Translations under genes and position numbers: made by a program
Notes under the pieces: generated by a model
Databases searched by the model: none
Seen by the model: the letters and a program-made list of their open reading frames with translations, nothing else
What the model was told of the DNA's origin: nothing
Origin: Isoetes taiwanensis
Lineage: Eukaryota > Streptophyta > Lycopodiopsida > Isoetales > Isoetaceae
NCBI GenBank assembly: GCA_021234155.1
Contig: JAJEKV010000019.1
Span: forward strand, 4,256,356 to 4,320,355
DNA length: 64,000 nucleotides
Direction: 5' to 3'
In this document: piece after piece, positions 11,674 to 22,640 of the stretch
Layout: the number at the start of each line of letters is the position of its first letter
Numbering within the stretch: position 1 is the first letter of the stretch

Positions 11674-12006
11674 TCGACAAGAAGGAGATGCCTCCTTATA
11701 TATGTAGGCCAACGGTCAGGATCGCGCCACTCCAATGGATGAGATCATGCCAAGTGTCGCGCATGCATGTAGGCTCTAAAATATTCTAGAACCTCCTGGA
11801 AACAACCCCGCATATGAGAAAAGCATGAGGGAATGTCTTTAACAAATATAGGTAGGGCACTTGGCAAAGATATGTAATTCGCAACTGGAAGGTTGCGAGT
11901 TCAAACCTTGCTTCGTGCAACTACTCTTTTGTATCCATGTGACGATCGTCCTTTGTACATATGGGTATAATGTTTGTATGATCCGAATGTCCGTATGGTC
12001 GTTACA
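11674..12006 (-). repeat. 5' LTR of the chromovirus
   Basis: This is the right-hand copy of the LTR. In element orientation it starts TGTAACGACCATACGG at 12006 and ends near gacaag at 11674. It contains the same tRNA-like segment on the plus strand (about 11851-11912: ttcgcaactggaaggttgcg plus gttcaaacc). It differs from the 3' LTR by about 29 substitutions or indels. Confidence 0.9.
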
Positions 12007-12302
12007 GATTTAATTTTTTTGCATTCACTGGAGAAAGTAATGGAGCATTGGGCGCATTTGCAAACTTTAGATAATGATAATGGTTCCTTGAATCGGAAGG
12101 AAGGAACTGTGTAATTTACTATTATATTGCTGAAAATTATATTGGTGAAAGAATTTTCTCAGCTATGGTATGATATCCAAGATCATACATATTTGAGACC
12201 ATAAAAAACAATGCTATCCAACAACTGCACGATCTGATTGAAATAAAATCTCTCAATCTCAAGATTACCATGCATTAAGTAGATCCTTCCAAATATCAAT
12301 AT
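12007..12302. other. AT-rich spacer, nothing recognised
   Basis: Right flank of the chromovirus. No ORF, domain or repeat that I recognise; the first bases (gattt) do not match the left flank. Confidence 0.4.
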
Positions 12303-12830
12303 CTTTATTTGCTTAAATCATATGTTATGCCCTTTGAGAAAATCTACATGCCCTAGAAGATTTGTGGAAACATCTACGTTCTACGCCATATTGTTCATGC
12401 AAGAATGGCTATTTTTAAATACCATAATTTAATTACGATGCATGCGTATCCAGGGAGTTGAACCCTTGAATGTCCATAACATGATCAATAAGACTGTCCA
12501 GAGAGTTGAACCCTCAAATGTCCATAACATGATCAATAAGACGATCCCACCCGGTTGACGATTATGCCATTGAACAGCGAGGCATTTATTTGCTTAAAGC
12601 ATGTGCTATGCCCCTTGAGAAAATCTACATGCCCTAGAAGATTTGTGGAATTATCAAGTCCATATCTAGGTTCTATGCCATATTGTTCATGCAAGAATGA
12701 TTATATTTAGATACCATAATTTAATTATGATGCATGCATGTCCAGGGAGTTGAACCCTCGAACGTCCATAATATGATCTCAATAAGATGATCCCACCTTG
12801 TTGTCGATTATGCCAATATCATAGTGTTCT
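12303..12830 (-). repeat. Tandem pair of tRNA-derived SINE-like units
   Basis: Two imperfect copies (about 12303-12586 and 12585-12830) share gagaaaatctacatgcccta, atattgttcatgcaagaatg and ccagggagttgaaccct. On the minus strand each unit shows an A-box-like tggcataatcgtcaac and, further on, gagggttcaactccctgg, a strong B-box/T-arm palindrome. The first copy has a second, internal B-box module duplicated in tandem. This fits a tRNA-derived SINE family or tRNA relics; no intact cloverleaf is obvious. Confidence 0.55.
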
Positions 12831-14100
12831 TCACATAAGCAATTCAAGATATTGTACAATATTTGTACATGCCAATATTGTTAGTAGCAAATAGTGAATC
12901 TTCTTCAACTGATTATGCAAATCATAAGGTCATATATACATGTATGCATGGAGCCACAATAATTGTTCTTAGAGCCCCATCTTAGTATAGCTGCTCCAAT
13001 GAATGACACGATTGATGGAGTCTTAATCTCTTTGCCAAGCACATACAAATCCTAATAGAACTGATAAGAAAATATAATTGTTGATTTTTTAAGCCTAAAG
13101 CTTATGTATATTGCAAAAATAAACACGTTGCACAGAATTTAGGGTGTTAAGATTCTACCTACTCCAGTGATTCCTGATGCTTGTAGGGATGGATCAACTT
13201 GCTCCTGCAATTTGCCCCGACATTCAGCGCCACCAAATTACCCCAATCTATCATAGAAAGCAGAGAAAAAATCTAGCACCATAGCCTCTTATCTGCAGTA
13301 GAATAAGCCCATTCTATTTTTTCTGATATTTCTCATCAGTTCATTGCAACCAAGTGCTCGTATTTACAACCGATGAGACCAGACTGCATGAAACCCAAAT
13401 CGAGAGAAGGAAAAATAGGCATCTGGACTGTCAAAATTTTAACTTAAAATCTGGCCATTGGATCTAGGTCTCCATTGAAGATGCACACTATAATTTTTAT
13501 AATATAAGAAGATAATCGGTCTTTGGAATAGGTAATTCCTGCCTGTAGGGAATTTCGGGGCGAAAGCCCTAGCTACGCACCGTGAGCCTGGGTGTGCACA
13601 TCAAAATTTCCTACCGGCAGGAATTTCTGGACGGAAAAAACGCCGACTTAATATTTCTAGCGTTCTAAAATATTTTCCTACGACTTTTCGACACCAAAAG
13701 ATCAATAGCATGTCGACATACGTTTTCATGTTTAAAAAACAAGGCGAAAACACCGAAATACCAGTGCTTAAAAGAACAAGGTGAAAATGCTGAAATATCA
13801 GGGCGGCGTTTTTTCCTTTTATAAAATAAAGAAAAGTCCTTGAGCCATTCATTAAACCATTGAACTCCTAAGCCATATACATGGTAAGCCAAGCAAACTG
13901 AATAAAGAGGGAGAGAACCGGTGGGCAAATTGAACCCAGCAAATTGAATTGGTGATTGAATCCAGTGATTGATTGGGTGCACAAAAGTAAATCAGCACAG
14001 CAAGAGCAAAAACATCAAGGAAAATCTAGTCAAGTAAGCAAAACAAAATAGAACCTCAAACCCTTTGCAAAGCCGAGCAAAACTATCAGCACTCCAACTC
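12831..14100. other. Intergenic, no gene; small repeats
   Basis: I see no supported ORF. Around 13738-13800 a unit of about 55 bp (aacaaggcgaaaacaccgaaataccag and its variant) is duplicated in tandem. Otherwise the stretch is AT-rich and featureless until the RNase H fragment of the next retroelement. Confidence 0.45.
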
Positions 14101-14103
14101 TAT

Positions 14104-16040
14104 CTAAACACAGAAAAATAAGCCAACAGTTACTTCACCAAGCAAAAGCGACAAGCAGAAGCCTAATCTAAAGGTATTGCCTAATAGATAATGACAAAAT
14201 TTTTGGACGACATACACCATGGCGAGTCCTTCCCTTCTCGTAATGGTGTCATTTCTCTCAGCATGTGTGAGTTGTTTTGCTAGCATAGTAGATGGGTTGA
14301 TCTTTATTTGAATCTTTTTGTTGTGTCAGAACAGCTCCTATTGCAGTCTTGGATGCATCGGCGTGTACATGGATTCCAATCGGGTGCAATTAAAATGGGA
14401 GCCTCGGCAAGCAACTTCTTTAGTTTATCAAAAGATTTTTGACAATTTTCAATCCTCTGAAATTCTTTCTTTGGACTGGTTAGTGCATTCAAAGGAATTG
14501 CTACTCTTAATTTTTTATTTCCAAACCACTTATAATAATTCACTTTTCCTAAGAACTGTCCTAATTGTGTAACATCCTTAGGGGGTGGCATTTCTAGAAT
14601 AACTTTTACTTTATTAGGATCCGCAAAAAGTCCTTTCTTACTCACTATATGGTCCAATAAGATGCTCACTATATGGTCCAATAAGATGCCATGATGAACT
14701 AAAAATCTACATTTCTCAAGATTCAATGAAACTCTAAACTGTCTACATCTTTGGAAACATTTCTCCAGATAACTTATGTGATCTTTAACGGAGTTGAAAG
14801 CTGTAAAATCATCTAGAAAAACTTCCATGAAGTTTCCTATGTAAGCTACAAATATATTCAACATAATTTTTTGGAACAAAGCAGGTGCATTAGCCAAACC
14901 AAACGACATGCCTTTGTATGCAAATGTTCCAAATTGAGTAATAAAGGTAGTTTTATTTCGATCTACGGGATGAAATTTGATTTGATTATATCTTGAAAAT
15001 CCATCCATAAAATTGTAGCATTCATGACCTGCTATATGCTCTAAGACTTGATCAGTAAATGGAAGAGGAAAGTGGTCTTTTTCTGTGACAGAATTTAGTT
15101 TTCTATAATCCACATAAATTTGGATTTTCTCTGTATTTCTCTTGCATATGATTACTACAAAAAGAAACCCACTCTCTAGTTCCTACCAGAAAGATGAAAT
15201 TTGCTTTTAATAAATCTATAATTCATCTTTAACACTCATTGGCGTACGCTCTGGTTTGGAACATTTTGCACACCAGACATAACTCCAATTTTGATCTCCT
15301 TGCACAATTATTTTTTAATTTCTCCTTCATAGTGTGTTATAACCTTCTCTGCATGTCTCCAATTTCTTGGTTCACTCTTTTATGAACCAAAGATTCCCAT
15401 TCTGGTTTCCCGTGCTTTTCAGCACCCAGAATTCCATTGAGAACTGTAGCTCTCTTTACTGTTTGCATCTCTTCATGAATGGACACATTCCACATCATCA
15501 TGTCCTTTGGCATGGATCGATGATGTGTACAAGCACAATCTGATTTGTGTTTGTTCAAGGAGATTAATCCTTATTCATTACTATTAATATCTTATTCTCT
15601 AGTTTCTAAGCATTGGAGGGCCAAGTGACTTTTTCCATGCTGAATCCTGCAAGCATTGCCCCATTGCACCATATCCCCATTATGGCATATTTAATAATGT
15701 CTGGATCATCCATTTGTAGTTGTTGTTTTATTCTACCATCAACAAACCATGATACTGTATACGTTTCATGCAATTTAAGATCTAATTGCCTGGCTAATTC
15801 TCTTACTCGAGTGCCCAACGCCTTTGGTGATTCACCAGGTTTAATCTGTAAAGATTTTGATTCATCTCTAATTTGTTTAAATGTAGGAACTATATGGTAG
15901 GCTTTCAAAAATATTTCTTTGAGTTCTTGCCAAGTTTGTTTACCATCCTTATTTCTCAGCAACCAATCTGCTGGCTTTCCTTCCAGGGTGGTTGGAAATA
16001 TTGATATCCTTTCCAGGTCAGTGTCTTGACCACATGACAA
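14104..16040 (-). mobile_element. Truncated Ty3/gypsy element (non-chromovirus type)
   Basis: Minus-strand fragments in the expected order: gag (16040-15606, WLLRNKDGKQTWQELKEIFL and TRVRELARQLDLKL), a linker, RT (15113-14304) and the start of RNase H (14286-14104, LTHAERNDTITRREGLAMVY). RT has MDYRKLNSVTEKDHFPLPF, FMDGFSRYNQI and FLDDF in place of the usual YxDD. A 24-bp in-frame tandem duplication gives LLDHIVSILLDHIVS. Integrase and LTRs are absent, so the element is truncated. The style is of the Athila/Tat branch. Confidence 0.85.
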
Positions 16041-16294
16041 TCAGCTTGTGTTTGTGCAGCTTTATCTGCACCATATTCTTGGATGTACTCATTGTGAGTA
16101 ATGACTTTAGATCAGTAACAATCTCATAATGTCTTTCTTATTCAACTTTTTGCTTAGACATGACACCAGCCCAATACACGCATATAAGCTTGAAGTCCAG
16201 AAAATAAAAGAAGCAAGGCAAGCAAGAAAAAGAGCAATCTAGAGAAATGGCAAGGTAGTACTGAAAGAGCAAGACTAGGGATCAAAGGCCATCA

Positions 16295-19200
16295 AGGATA
16301 TTTATGTGGAACATTAACGAATTGGACAATAAAAAAGTCGCGTCCATGAGTGATGTTATCAATTATTGAGGTGTTCTGTTCTTAGTTGAAACCCATGAAC
16401 ATGAAGAGATGGGCCTTCCAGAAATACCCGATTACACAATGATACATTCTGTTTGGAATAAGAAGGAATGGCGTAATAAAGGCTTTGGAGGCATTGCTTG
16501 CTATCTCAAAGGCACACTCAAAGGGTACGTACTTTTGAAAAAGCAAAACGACAAAAAACAATTCATTTTTATTGAAGTATCTGGAAAATACAAAAAACAT
16601 ACATAGCAGGTTGTTATTTCCCACCCAGAGAATCCCCACATATGACGATGATAATATGGATCGTGGTGATCCTTTTCACAATCTGGAACAAGAGGTCATA
16701 GGGCTCATGGGAAGTGGTGAAATCGTCCTGTTATGTGATTTTAATGGAAGAATTGCAAATAAACAGGCATATGTAGCAGTATAACTGGGGAACCAATATG
16801 GATGGAGAGACTAGATGATGAGGATATTCATAAGGTAGGCTTGTCTAGATGTACAGATGATATGTATGGGTATGTGAAGCCCCAAGGTGGGCATCTGCTT
16901 AATATGTGTGGGGGGGCTAGGGATGGTAGTCTACAATGGCATTGCAAAGTTTGCAGGCACTAAAAAATGCATGTCTAGTGGTTCGGAGGTAGAGGATCAA
17001 GTGTAGTGGACTTAGTCATCAGTACTATACATATGATTGATATCATTCAAGAATTTGTAGTGGGGGAAGAGCAACCAGAATCCAATCATGCGCCATTAGT
17101 GATCACATTAGAAATAGCTATCAAGGCTATTGCAGCAGAGCAATAGACAAAAGTATCACATCATCTGAGAATGAATCACTACAAAGCAAATAATTTTGAA
17201 GAAGCATGTGAACAGAAAGCCCAAAAGATGATATGGCCAGATACAACAGTAGAGATCAGTGACACTCTCATGAAAATGTTAATTAAGACAGCTACCACAT
17301 GCTTTAGCTCTGTAAGGAGTAGGAAGGGTTTGCCCTGTAATACTTGATTTGATATGGATTTTAGGAAAAGTAGGGAAGAATATAAGAAAATACCCAAACA
17401 AAATACGGCAGATGCGAAAAGGAGATATGTCAAACCACTCAGGCAAAAGAAAAGGGAGCATACCAGACGGAGACATGAGCAGATGGTCAAAGAATTGATT
17501 AAAAACCAAAAGTGTTTCTGGAAGCAATTAAAAAGTAAGCAAGAGTACACTCATAAGCTGGATGCGAAGGTACTAGTTACCCACTTAAGTAAACTATACC
17601 ATATTGATGGGATATATGACAAGATGGAGAAAGTGGAAAACAACCTACAATTATCTGGGGAAGATGTAGAATAAGGAATAAGGAAACTAGCTAATGGTAA
17701 AGTTGTTGATGCATCTGGGCTTGCATCTGAAATGCTAAAATGGTTAGAACCAACTGTTCAATAAGTTGTCCTTAAAATGCTAAATGCTGCACTAATAGAA
17801 GGTCTTCCACCATCCTGGGGCACAAACCGTATAGTTCCTATACACAAGGCAGGAGATGAAACAGATCCCAACGATTATGATCGGAAGTCTTTTCTCTAAG
17901 CTGTTTGCCTCAATTATGGAACAGATAATCAGCAAATGGGCAGAAAGAAACGAAGTCAGAGCCAAAGGGCAACCAGGGTTTCAGTCCCAAAAATCCACCA
18001 TCAATCACCTTCTCACCTTAAGAGTAGTTATGGATTTTGTAAAGAAGACGAAAAGGCCTCTTTTTGCCCTCTTTGTGGATCTAATAAAAGCATTTAATAC
18101 AGTCAGGCGTGGAGACTTATGGGTACGAATGGAGAAAATTGAGGTTTCGGCACATCTTAGATATGTAGTATTGCAATTGTATGAGAAGGCATGGGCATAA
18201 ATGTCGTTCCCGCTTATTGAGCAATGCCAAGAAAAGATTGACAATAACATAGACGTGAAGCACCAATACTATTTGGCATATTCATTGATGAACTGGAGTC
18301 TTGGATTTTACAAAGACGGAGGGGGGTGGGGGTTGGGGGCGGGGGAGGGGGGGGCAACCCTAGGAGGGTATGTGCTTTCATTGCTCTTATACGCAGATGA
18401 CATGATCATGTTGGCCAGGAGTGAAAAGGACATGCAACAACATATAACTGTGCTTGCTTCGTTTTGTGATAAAATTCAAATACATGTGACCTTAGTAAGA
18501 CTAAGATCATTGTTTTTGGCACTAGGTCAATGGACTATGACTTCTATTACAAAGGGGAAAGAATAGAGGTTACCACGAGTTACAAGTACCTAGGATTGAT
18601 GATTGACCAGAACTACAAGTGGAATAGAGAAGTGGAATATAGAATAGATAGTGGGCTCAGAGCACTTTTCTCTATGCAAAGAAAATGTAGAAAAGCAGAA
18701 ATTATGGACTTTGGTCTTAAAAGAATGTTGTACAAGACACTTGTACAAGCAGTGGTGTTATATGGATGTGAAATATGGGGATTGGGGCTCTCTCTCGACA
18801 TGTGGAAGCGAGTGGGAAAAATCCAAAAAAAGTTCTTGATATCAGAATTGGGGGTAAAGATGCAAACACCCTATGAGATTATCCTTGGGGAGACGGGTAT
18901 GATGTCACTAGAGGGAGAAGCATTGTTCTAGACTCTTCACTATTTTAGCAAGGTCCGAAGAATGAAAGATAATAGCCTCTCATATTTAGCATGGCAAGAG
19001 ATTAAAGTCAAAGGGTGGTGTGCGGAGGTAAAAAAAAATGGCTTAACAAATGGGAAATTAACATATAAAACATGCCCGATGGGAAAGATAAGATTAGAGA
19101 ATGGGTTAAGATGTGTATGCAGTATAAGCTATCTGGCAGGATGCAGGCACCAAAATGGTGGAATATAAACAACACATCAATCCTAGTCTAGAACCAATGG

Positions 19201-19692
19201 GCTACCTGAAGGACCAAATATCAATGAAAAAGAGACATGCTATTTGTCGAATGCGAATGAGCTCACATCACTTACGGGTCGAAGTTGGGTGATGGGGGGG
19301 ATTTCCCTAGAGAACACTGTACCTGCAAGGTTTGTGGGGCAAATGAGGTAGAAGATGAAGCACATTTTCTCCTATATTGCCCAGCATATCAGAATTTGCG
19401 GGATAAACTTGGACTAAAGGCTATGTCATTGCTGGACTTCTTCTCACATGCAGACAATATAATAGGGAAGTATATCATTGAGGCACAAGGTCTGAGAGTG
19501 GTATCAATAAAAAATTACAAACAACTTCTGGATGATTTTAAGAGAAACTCAAAGAGAGAGACATGTGATACTCCAATAGGGGGTACACTTTAGCATGTAC
19601 GATTGAAAATATATGTATTTTCTCTGAAACATCTAATTGGCCTGATGGCCTCATAGGTGGAAATAAACAAATTTTATTTCTTTCTTTCTTTC
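16295..19692 (+). mobile_element. LINE (APE-type) with decayed ORF2
   Basis: Plus-strand fragments spell a nearly complete ORF2. The apurinic endonuclease part contains RIFMWNINEL, LVETHEHEEMG, LLCDFNGR and NHAPLVITL (16295-17120). The RT part contains LFVDLIKAFNTV (18075), then YADDMIMLARSEKD (18393) and TSYKYLGLMIDQ. A C-terminal module has KRHAICRMRMSSHHLRVEVG and CKVCGANEVEDEAHFLLYC (19225-19380). In-frame stops (for example TGA near 16367) and frameshifts break it. The 3' end is a (TTTC)n tail at about 19675-19692. The clade is not plant L1; the HHLRxE-CxxC end is shared with the two other LINE pieces at 40.1-41.5 and 50.7-51.3 kb. Confidence 0.88.
18318..18354 (+). repeat. G-run tract inside the LINE reverse transcriptase
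   Basis: A 37-base tract of guanine runs separated by single T, C or A bases lies just upstream of the YADD region. It could form a G-quadruplex and it disturbs the RT frame. It may also be an expansion or assembly artefact. Confidence 0.6.
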
Positions 19693-20190
19693 CAAGTGAT
19701 ATGTAATTGATTTGGACTTCAAGGATCAGCAATAACTGTGCTTAATCAATAGTGTTGGAGCTGGTGAATGATACTGAATTTAAATAGTGAACTGAAATTG
19801 GTTATGCTAGTGACTTAGTACTGGTTAAATGGTCAATTGACAATGATAGAGTATTATAAACATGTTTCCAAGAGATCATTGTTCAGTTTTAGAAGTATTA
19901 GATGATGCAATAACCATTATGACAATGGTAATCAACTAAAATAGAATTTTTGTATTTTGTAATGCCAGCTAAATGTTTTGTGCCCACTTTGTGATACCAT
20001 CGATAGCTGCAGAAGGATTGAGTCTATGGATTCAAACAGAACTATTACAGCTTGTTACATTATAACAGAATACATTTCTCAGTTTACTAAAGCCTATTAT
20101 ATTATAACAAAAAACATTTTCAGTCTATTACATAAACGTATATACTTCACAAAAACCCTACATCAAGCATAAAATTAACATGTCATCGAA
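19693..20190. other. AT-rich spacer
   Basis: No coding potential seen. A short motif, ttacattataacaRaa-acattt, occurs two to three times around 20053-20125, in keeping with an old repeat. Confidence 0.4.
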
Positions 20191-20195
20191 CCTTT

Positions 20196-21020
20196 CTAGC
20201 CTTGGTGTACTGTGCTAGAGTCATTTGATTCAGCTTCTGAGTGATCATCAACATCGACAACCTCAACTGACTCCACATCCTCCTGATGAAAACGCAATAA
20301 ATTTTCCACTTGAGGTGGGTACTCGACAGGAGAAAAGTCGAGAAAATCGTCCTGACAGTACTCAGCCAACTCGTAAAGGACCTGGGTCTTGGTCTTATGT
20401 CGAACGTTGGCTATCACATGGTAGGCCCACATGATGTCGTCGAGCAGGAGGTAGTCCTGATTGTTGACACGAACCGTCGGGAGACCATCCAACCCCGCAA
20501 GCTTATGCCCTCGGATCTTGGGCACCAGCATCTCAGCAGCTAATTGCTTCCATCTCTCAAAATCGGCGTGGCCAACTTGCCTATCTTCATGTGGAGTCGG
20601 AGGAATTGGCACTTTCCCTGTCTCTGAAGGTGCAGCCTCATCATCAACGTAGCGATCCATAAGGATGGCTAAGGCAAAGTGAGCTTCAAAATAAGCATGC
20701 TTGTCGAACTGGAGTATAGGGGCATGCTTTGCCCATCGTTGAATGCCGCGACGAACGTCCTCGGCATGTCGATCATCCCCCAACATCTGGTACAAGGTAT
20801 CCCGATCTAAGTATAGATGGGGAGGGTCTCCGTGTTGGATGCAGTTGGAAACAATTTCTTGAGTGTAAAACTCAAGGAACTGTGCATAATCTGGATGGGC
20901 CTCCATGTTCTGAATGAGGTCCACCTTTTGCAAGAAGAAAGGATTAAGAGATTCAAATGGGACTTGGGAATCCCATTGCTCACCATCCATATAACATTGC
21001 GAATGAGTAGGGTAGTCCAT
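20196..21020 (-). CDS. Unrecognised acidic protein, 274 aa
   Basis: An uninterrupted minus-strand ORF in a locally GC-richer stretch. I chose the Met at 21018-21020 (MDYPTHSQCYMDGEQ). A longer version from 21083 adds 21 hydrophobic residues that look like a signal peptide but could equally be 5' leader. The body is soluble, with conserved-looking motifs such as IMWAYHVIANVRHKTKT and FERWKQLAAEMLVPKIRGHK. The last 40 residues are Asp/Glu/Ser-rich. I see no known domain, no zinc motif and no membrane segment in the body. It lies downstream of the histone H3-like pseudogene on the same strand, and the two may belong to one insertion. It could be a mobile-element accessory gene, a host gene or viral-derived. 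Function unknown. Confidence 0.5.
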   Translation of the reverse strand: MDYPTHSQCYMDGEQWDSQVPFESLNPFFLQKVDLIQNMEAHPDYAQFLEFYTQEIVSNCIQHGDPPHLYLDRDTLYQMLGDDRHAEDVRRGIQRWAKHAPILQFDKHAYFEAHFALAILMDRYVDDEAAPSETGKVPIPPTPHEDRQVGHADFERWKQLAAEMLVPKIRGHKLAGLDGLPTVRVNNQDYLLLDDIMWAYHVIANVRHKTKTQVLYELAEYCQDDFLDFSPVEYPPQVENLLRFHQEDVESVEVVDVDDHSEAESNDSSTVHQG

Positions 21021-21156
21021 GGCAGTGTAGAAGAGGAAGGAGAAATGAAAAAGGTTGAAGGTGCAAGAGAGTAGCAAATACAAAATATGAGTATCCCTCT
21101 CTCTCCCTTTTTTTCTTTTTGAAAAGTAAAGGTATTGACATCAATGTTAGTACTTA

Positions 21157-21190
21157 ATAATAATAATAATAATAATAATAATTATTTTTT
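21157..21190. repeat. (AAT)n microsatellite and oligo-T
   Basis: About eight AAT units followed by a run of ten or so thymines. It separates the unknown ORF from the H3-like pseudogene. Non-coding. Confidence 0.9.
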
Positions 21191-21320
21191 TTTTTCAAAA
21201 TACAGATTGTGTATCCAACAGTTGAGATCAACAAATAGATATGATATATTTATAACGATAACAAGAGTACAAAATTTTATATGTAACAATTTTTTTTTGT
21301 TCCAAAAGAACTCGCAACGT

Positions 21321-21690
21321 TTACATCGGGTCTCCGCGGATCCGTCGAGCTAATGCCAAATCCTTAGACATAATGGTGACTCTCTTGGCGTGAATCGCAC
21401 AAAGATTTGTGTCACCCAGGAGAGCAACCAAATAGTCTTCGGCGGTCTCTTGAAGAGCAAGAATGGCATGCGTCTAGAAGCGCAGACCAGTCTTGAATTC
21501 TTGGGCGATCTCCCGCACCAAACACTGGAAGGGCAGCTTGCGTATCAGGAGTTCCGTTGATTTTTGGTATTTTTGAATCTCCCTTAGTGCTACAGTACCA
21601 GCTTTGAACTGGTACTTCTTCTTTTGGCGCTTAGGCGGTGGAGGCAAAGGAAGAATCTTGCCGCCTGTGGTCGGATGATTAGCCCTTCAG
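21321..21690 (-). pseudogene. Histone H3-like gene, interrupted
   Basis: The minus strand encodes a clear H3 fold: [20 protein letters not shown] (alpha-N), [21 protein letters not shown], then a TAG stop (21474-21476) where H3 has Gln. It continues [18 protein letters not shown] and [20 protein letters not shown], then [10 protein letters not shown], ending at TAA 21321-21323, the normal H3 end point. By eye roughly three quarters of the core matches canonical H3. The tail upstream of the fold is not H3: only PTTGGK survives, followed by a Pro-rich/basic stretch ([17 protein letters not shown]). A further basic stretch, SKRKSTPQRKGGQYKKN, lies upstream (about 21740-21790) in another frame. 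No CENH3-type loop-1 insertion is present. Probably a variant-H3 pseudogene. Confidence 0.78.
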
Positions 21691-22150
21691 ACTAGGGCCT
21701 CACAATGCTCGACACTCTGGGCGTTCCCGACTGCTCCTGCCGCTTGTAACTATTTTTCTTGTACTGCCCTCCCTTCCGCTGTGGGGTGCTTTTGCGCTTG
21801 CTCTGAATAGTACGACCCTCTGACTGGGTCTGGACTTGTGTCTGGGCCTCTACTTCCCTTATACACTCTGGGCATGCTGCTCCAGCCTCAAACGGACTTC
21901 GGTCCGTCGGTGCATCTCTGTAAGGTATCGGTCTGGCATGGCGGTCATCTCCAGTTCAACACGCTGCCCTTTTCCCTTTCCTTTTTCCCTTTCCCTCTTC
22001 CCCTTTTCCTCGTGCCTTTTACCCTTCATTTTCCCCTTTTATCCTCCCTTTTCCTTTTCCTTACTCTTAAGAGATCAAAGCGATAACCAATCACAGTGGT
22101 GCGAAGTCATGCGATAAATCTTGGCCTTCGGATGCAATCTGATAATCTGA
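21691..22150 (-). other. Possible decayed upstream part of the H3-like ORF
   Basis: Minus-strand frames here carry basic and charged text (SEGRTIQSKRKSTPQRKGGQ; EMTAMPDRYLTEMHRRTEVRL) but switch frame and meet stops. The composition resembles the H3-like pseudogene rather than the AT-rich surroundings. A polypyrimidine tract (cccttttccctttcc, about 21966-22060) interrupts it. I cannot assign a domain. Confidence 0.35.
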
Positions 22151-22389
22151 GCCATCTAAATTAGGGCGTGGTCCGACGCTTACAGTAAAACTTTATAATA
22201 TAAGATAAATCAAAGTGAAAATAAAATTTGAAAGCAATTTTATACTTTAGCAAACATCATACATTTAATCTAAAGATAAACAGAACAAATGAATAAAAAT
22301 TAATAAGAGTTAAAAATAATGTTAATCATACTATGGCATCCTTGAAATATATCTATTAGATTTGAATAAGTACAAATTTTGCTAAATAT

Positions 22390-22640
22390 ACCATTTTAGT
22401 GAGATGATCATCCACGGGGCTGTAAGCAGAAAAGTCATCTTGAAAAACTTGCAGAAAAGCATTTTCTTTCATGTAATCCTAAAAAACAGAAAGCATAATG
22501 CGTTGGAAAGTAGATGATGAGTTGGACAAACCAATGGGCACCACTTTGTAGGCAAAAGTGCCCCACGGCGTGGTGAATGTTGTTTTTAATTGATCTTCAG
22601 CTCGAATGGATATTTGATTATAGCCAGAGAAACTAAATCA
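22390..22640 (-). pseudogene. Ty3/gypsy reverse transcriptase scrap
   Basis: Translating the minus strand gives SGYNQISIRAEDQLKTTFTT, PWGTFAYKVVPIGLSNSSST, FQRIMLSVF-stop-DYMKENAFLQVFQDDFSAYS. These are the palm motifs of a gypsy RT (SGYNQI, FGLxNAP-like PIGLSNSSS, FQDDF for YxDD). It is only about 80 residues long with a stop. It most resembles the truncated element at 14.1-16.0 kb. Confidence 0.8.

Larger units (their letters stand above)
6607..12006 (-). mobile_element. Ty3/gypsy chromovirus LTR retrotransposon, decayed
   Basis: A 5.4-kb element on the minus strand with two LTRs of about 332 bp. Gene order is gag, retropepsin, RT, RNase H, integrase, chromodomain, which defines a chromovirus. 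Upstream of the 3' LTR is a purine tract (reverse complement of 6939-6953, aggagggggatag), directly followed by TGTGCGACC. The gag resembles sushi/Tcn1-type gags (FDGTRSKLCGFLNQIRL), a type reported from fungi, vertebrates and non-seed plants. LTRs differ at about 29 sites (about 91% identical), so the insertion is old. All ORFs carry frameshifts or stops, and the RT active site is deleted. I could not find a TGG-type primer binding site or a clean 5-bp target duplication. Confidence 0.9.

Noticed and set aside
21321-21690. Centromeric histone CENH3
   Set aside because: The loop-1 insertion and the Trp-containing RWT motif of plant CENH3 are absent; the core is closer to ordinary H3.
21836-22117. 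Phe/Pro-rich ORF resembling a membrane peptide
   Set aside because: Produced by a polypyrimidine tract (ccctttt repeats) without coding signatures.
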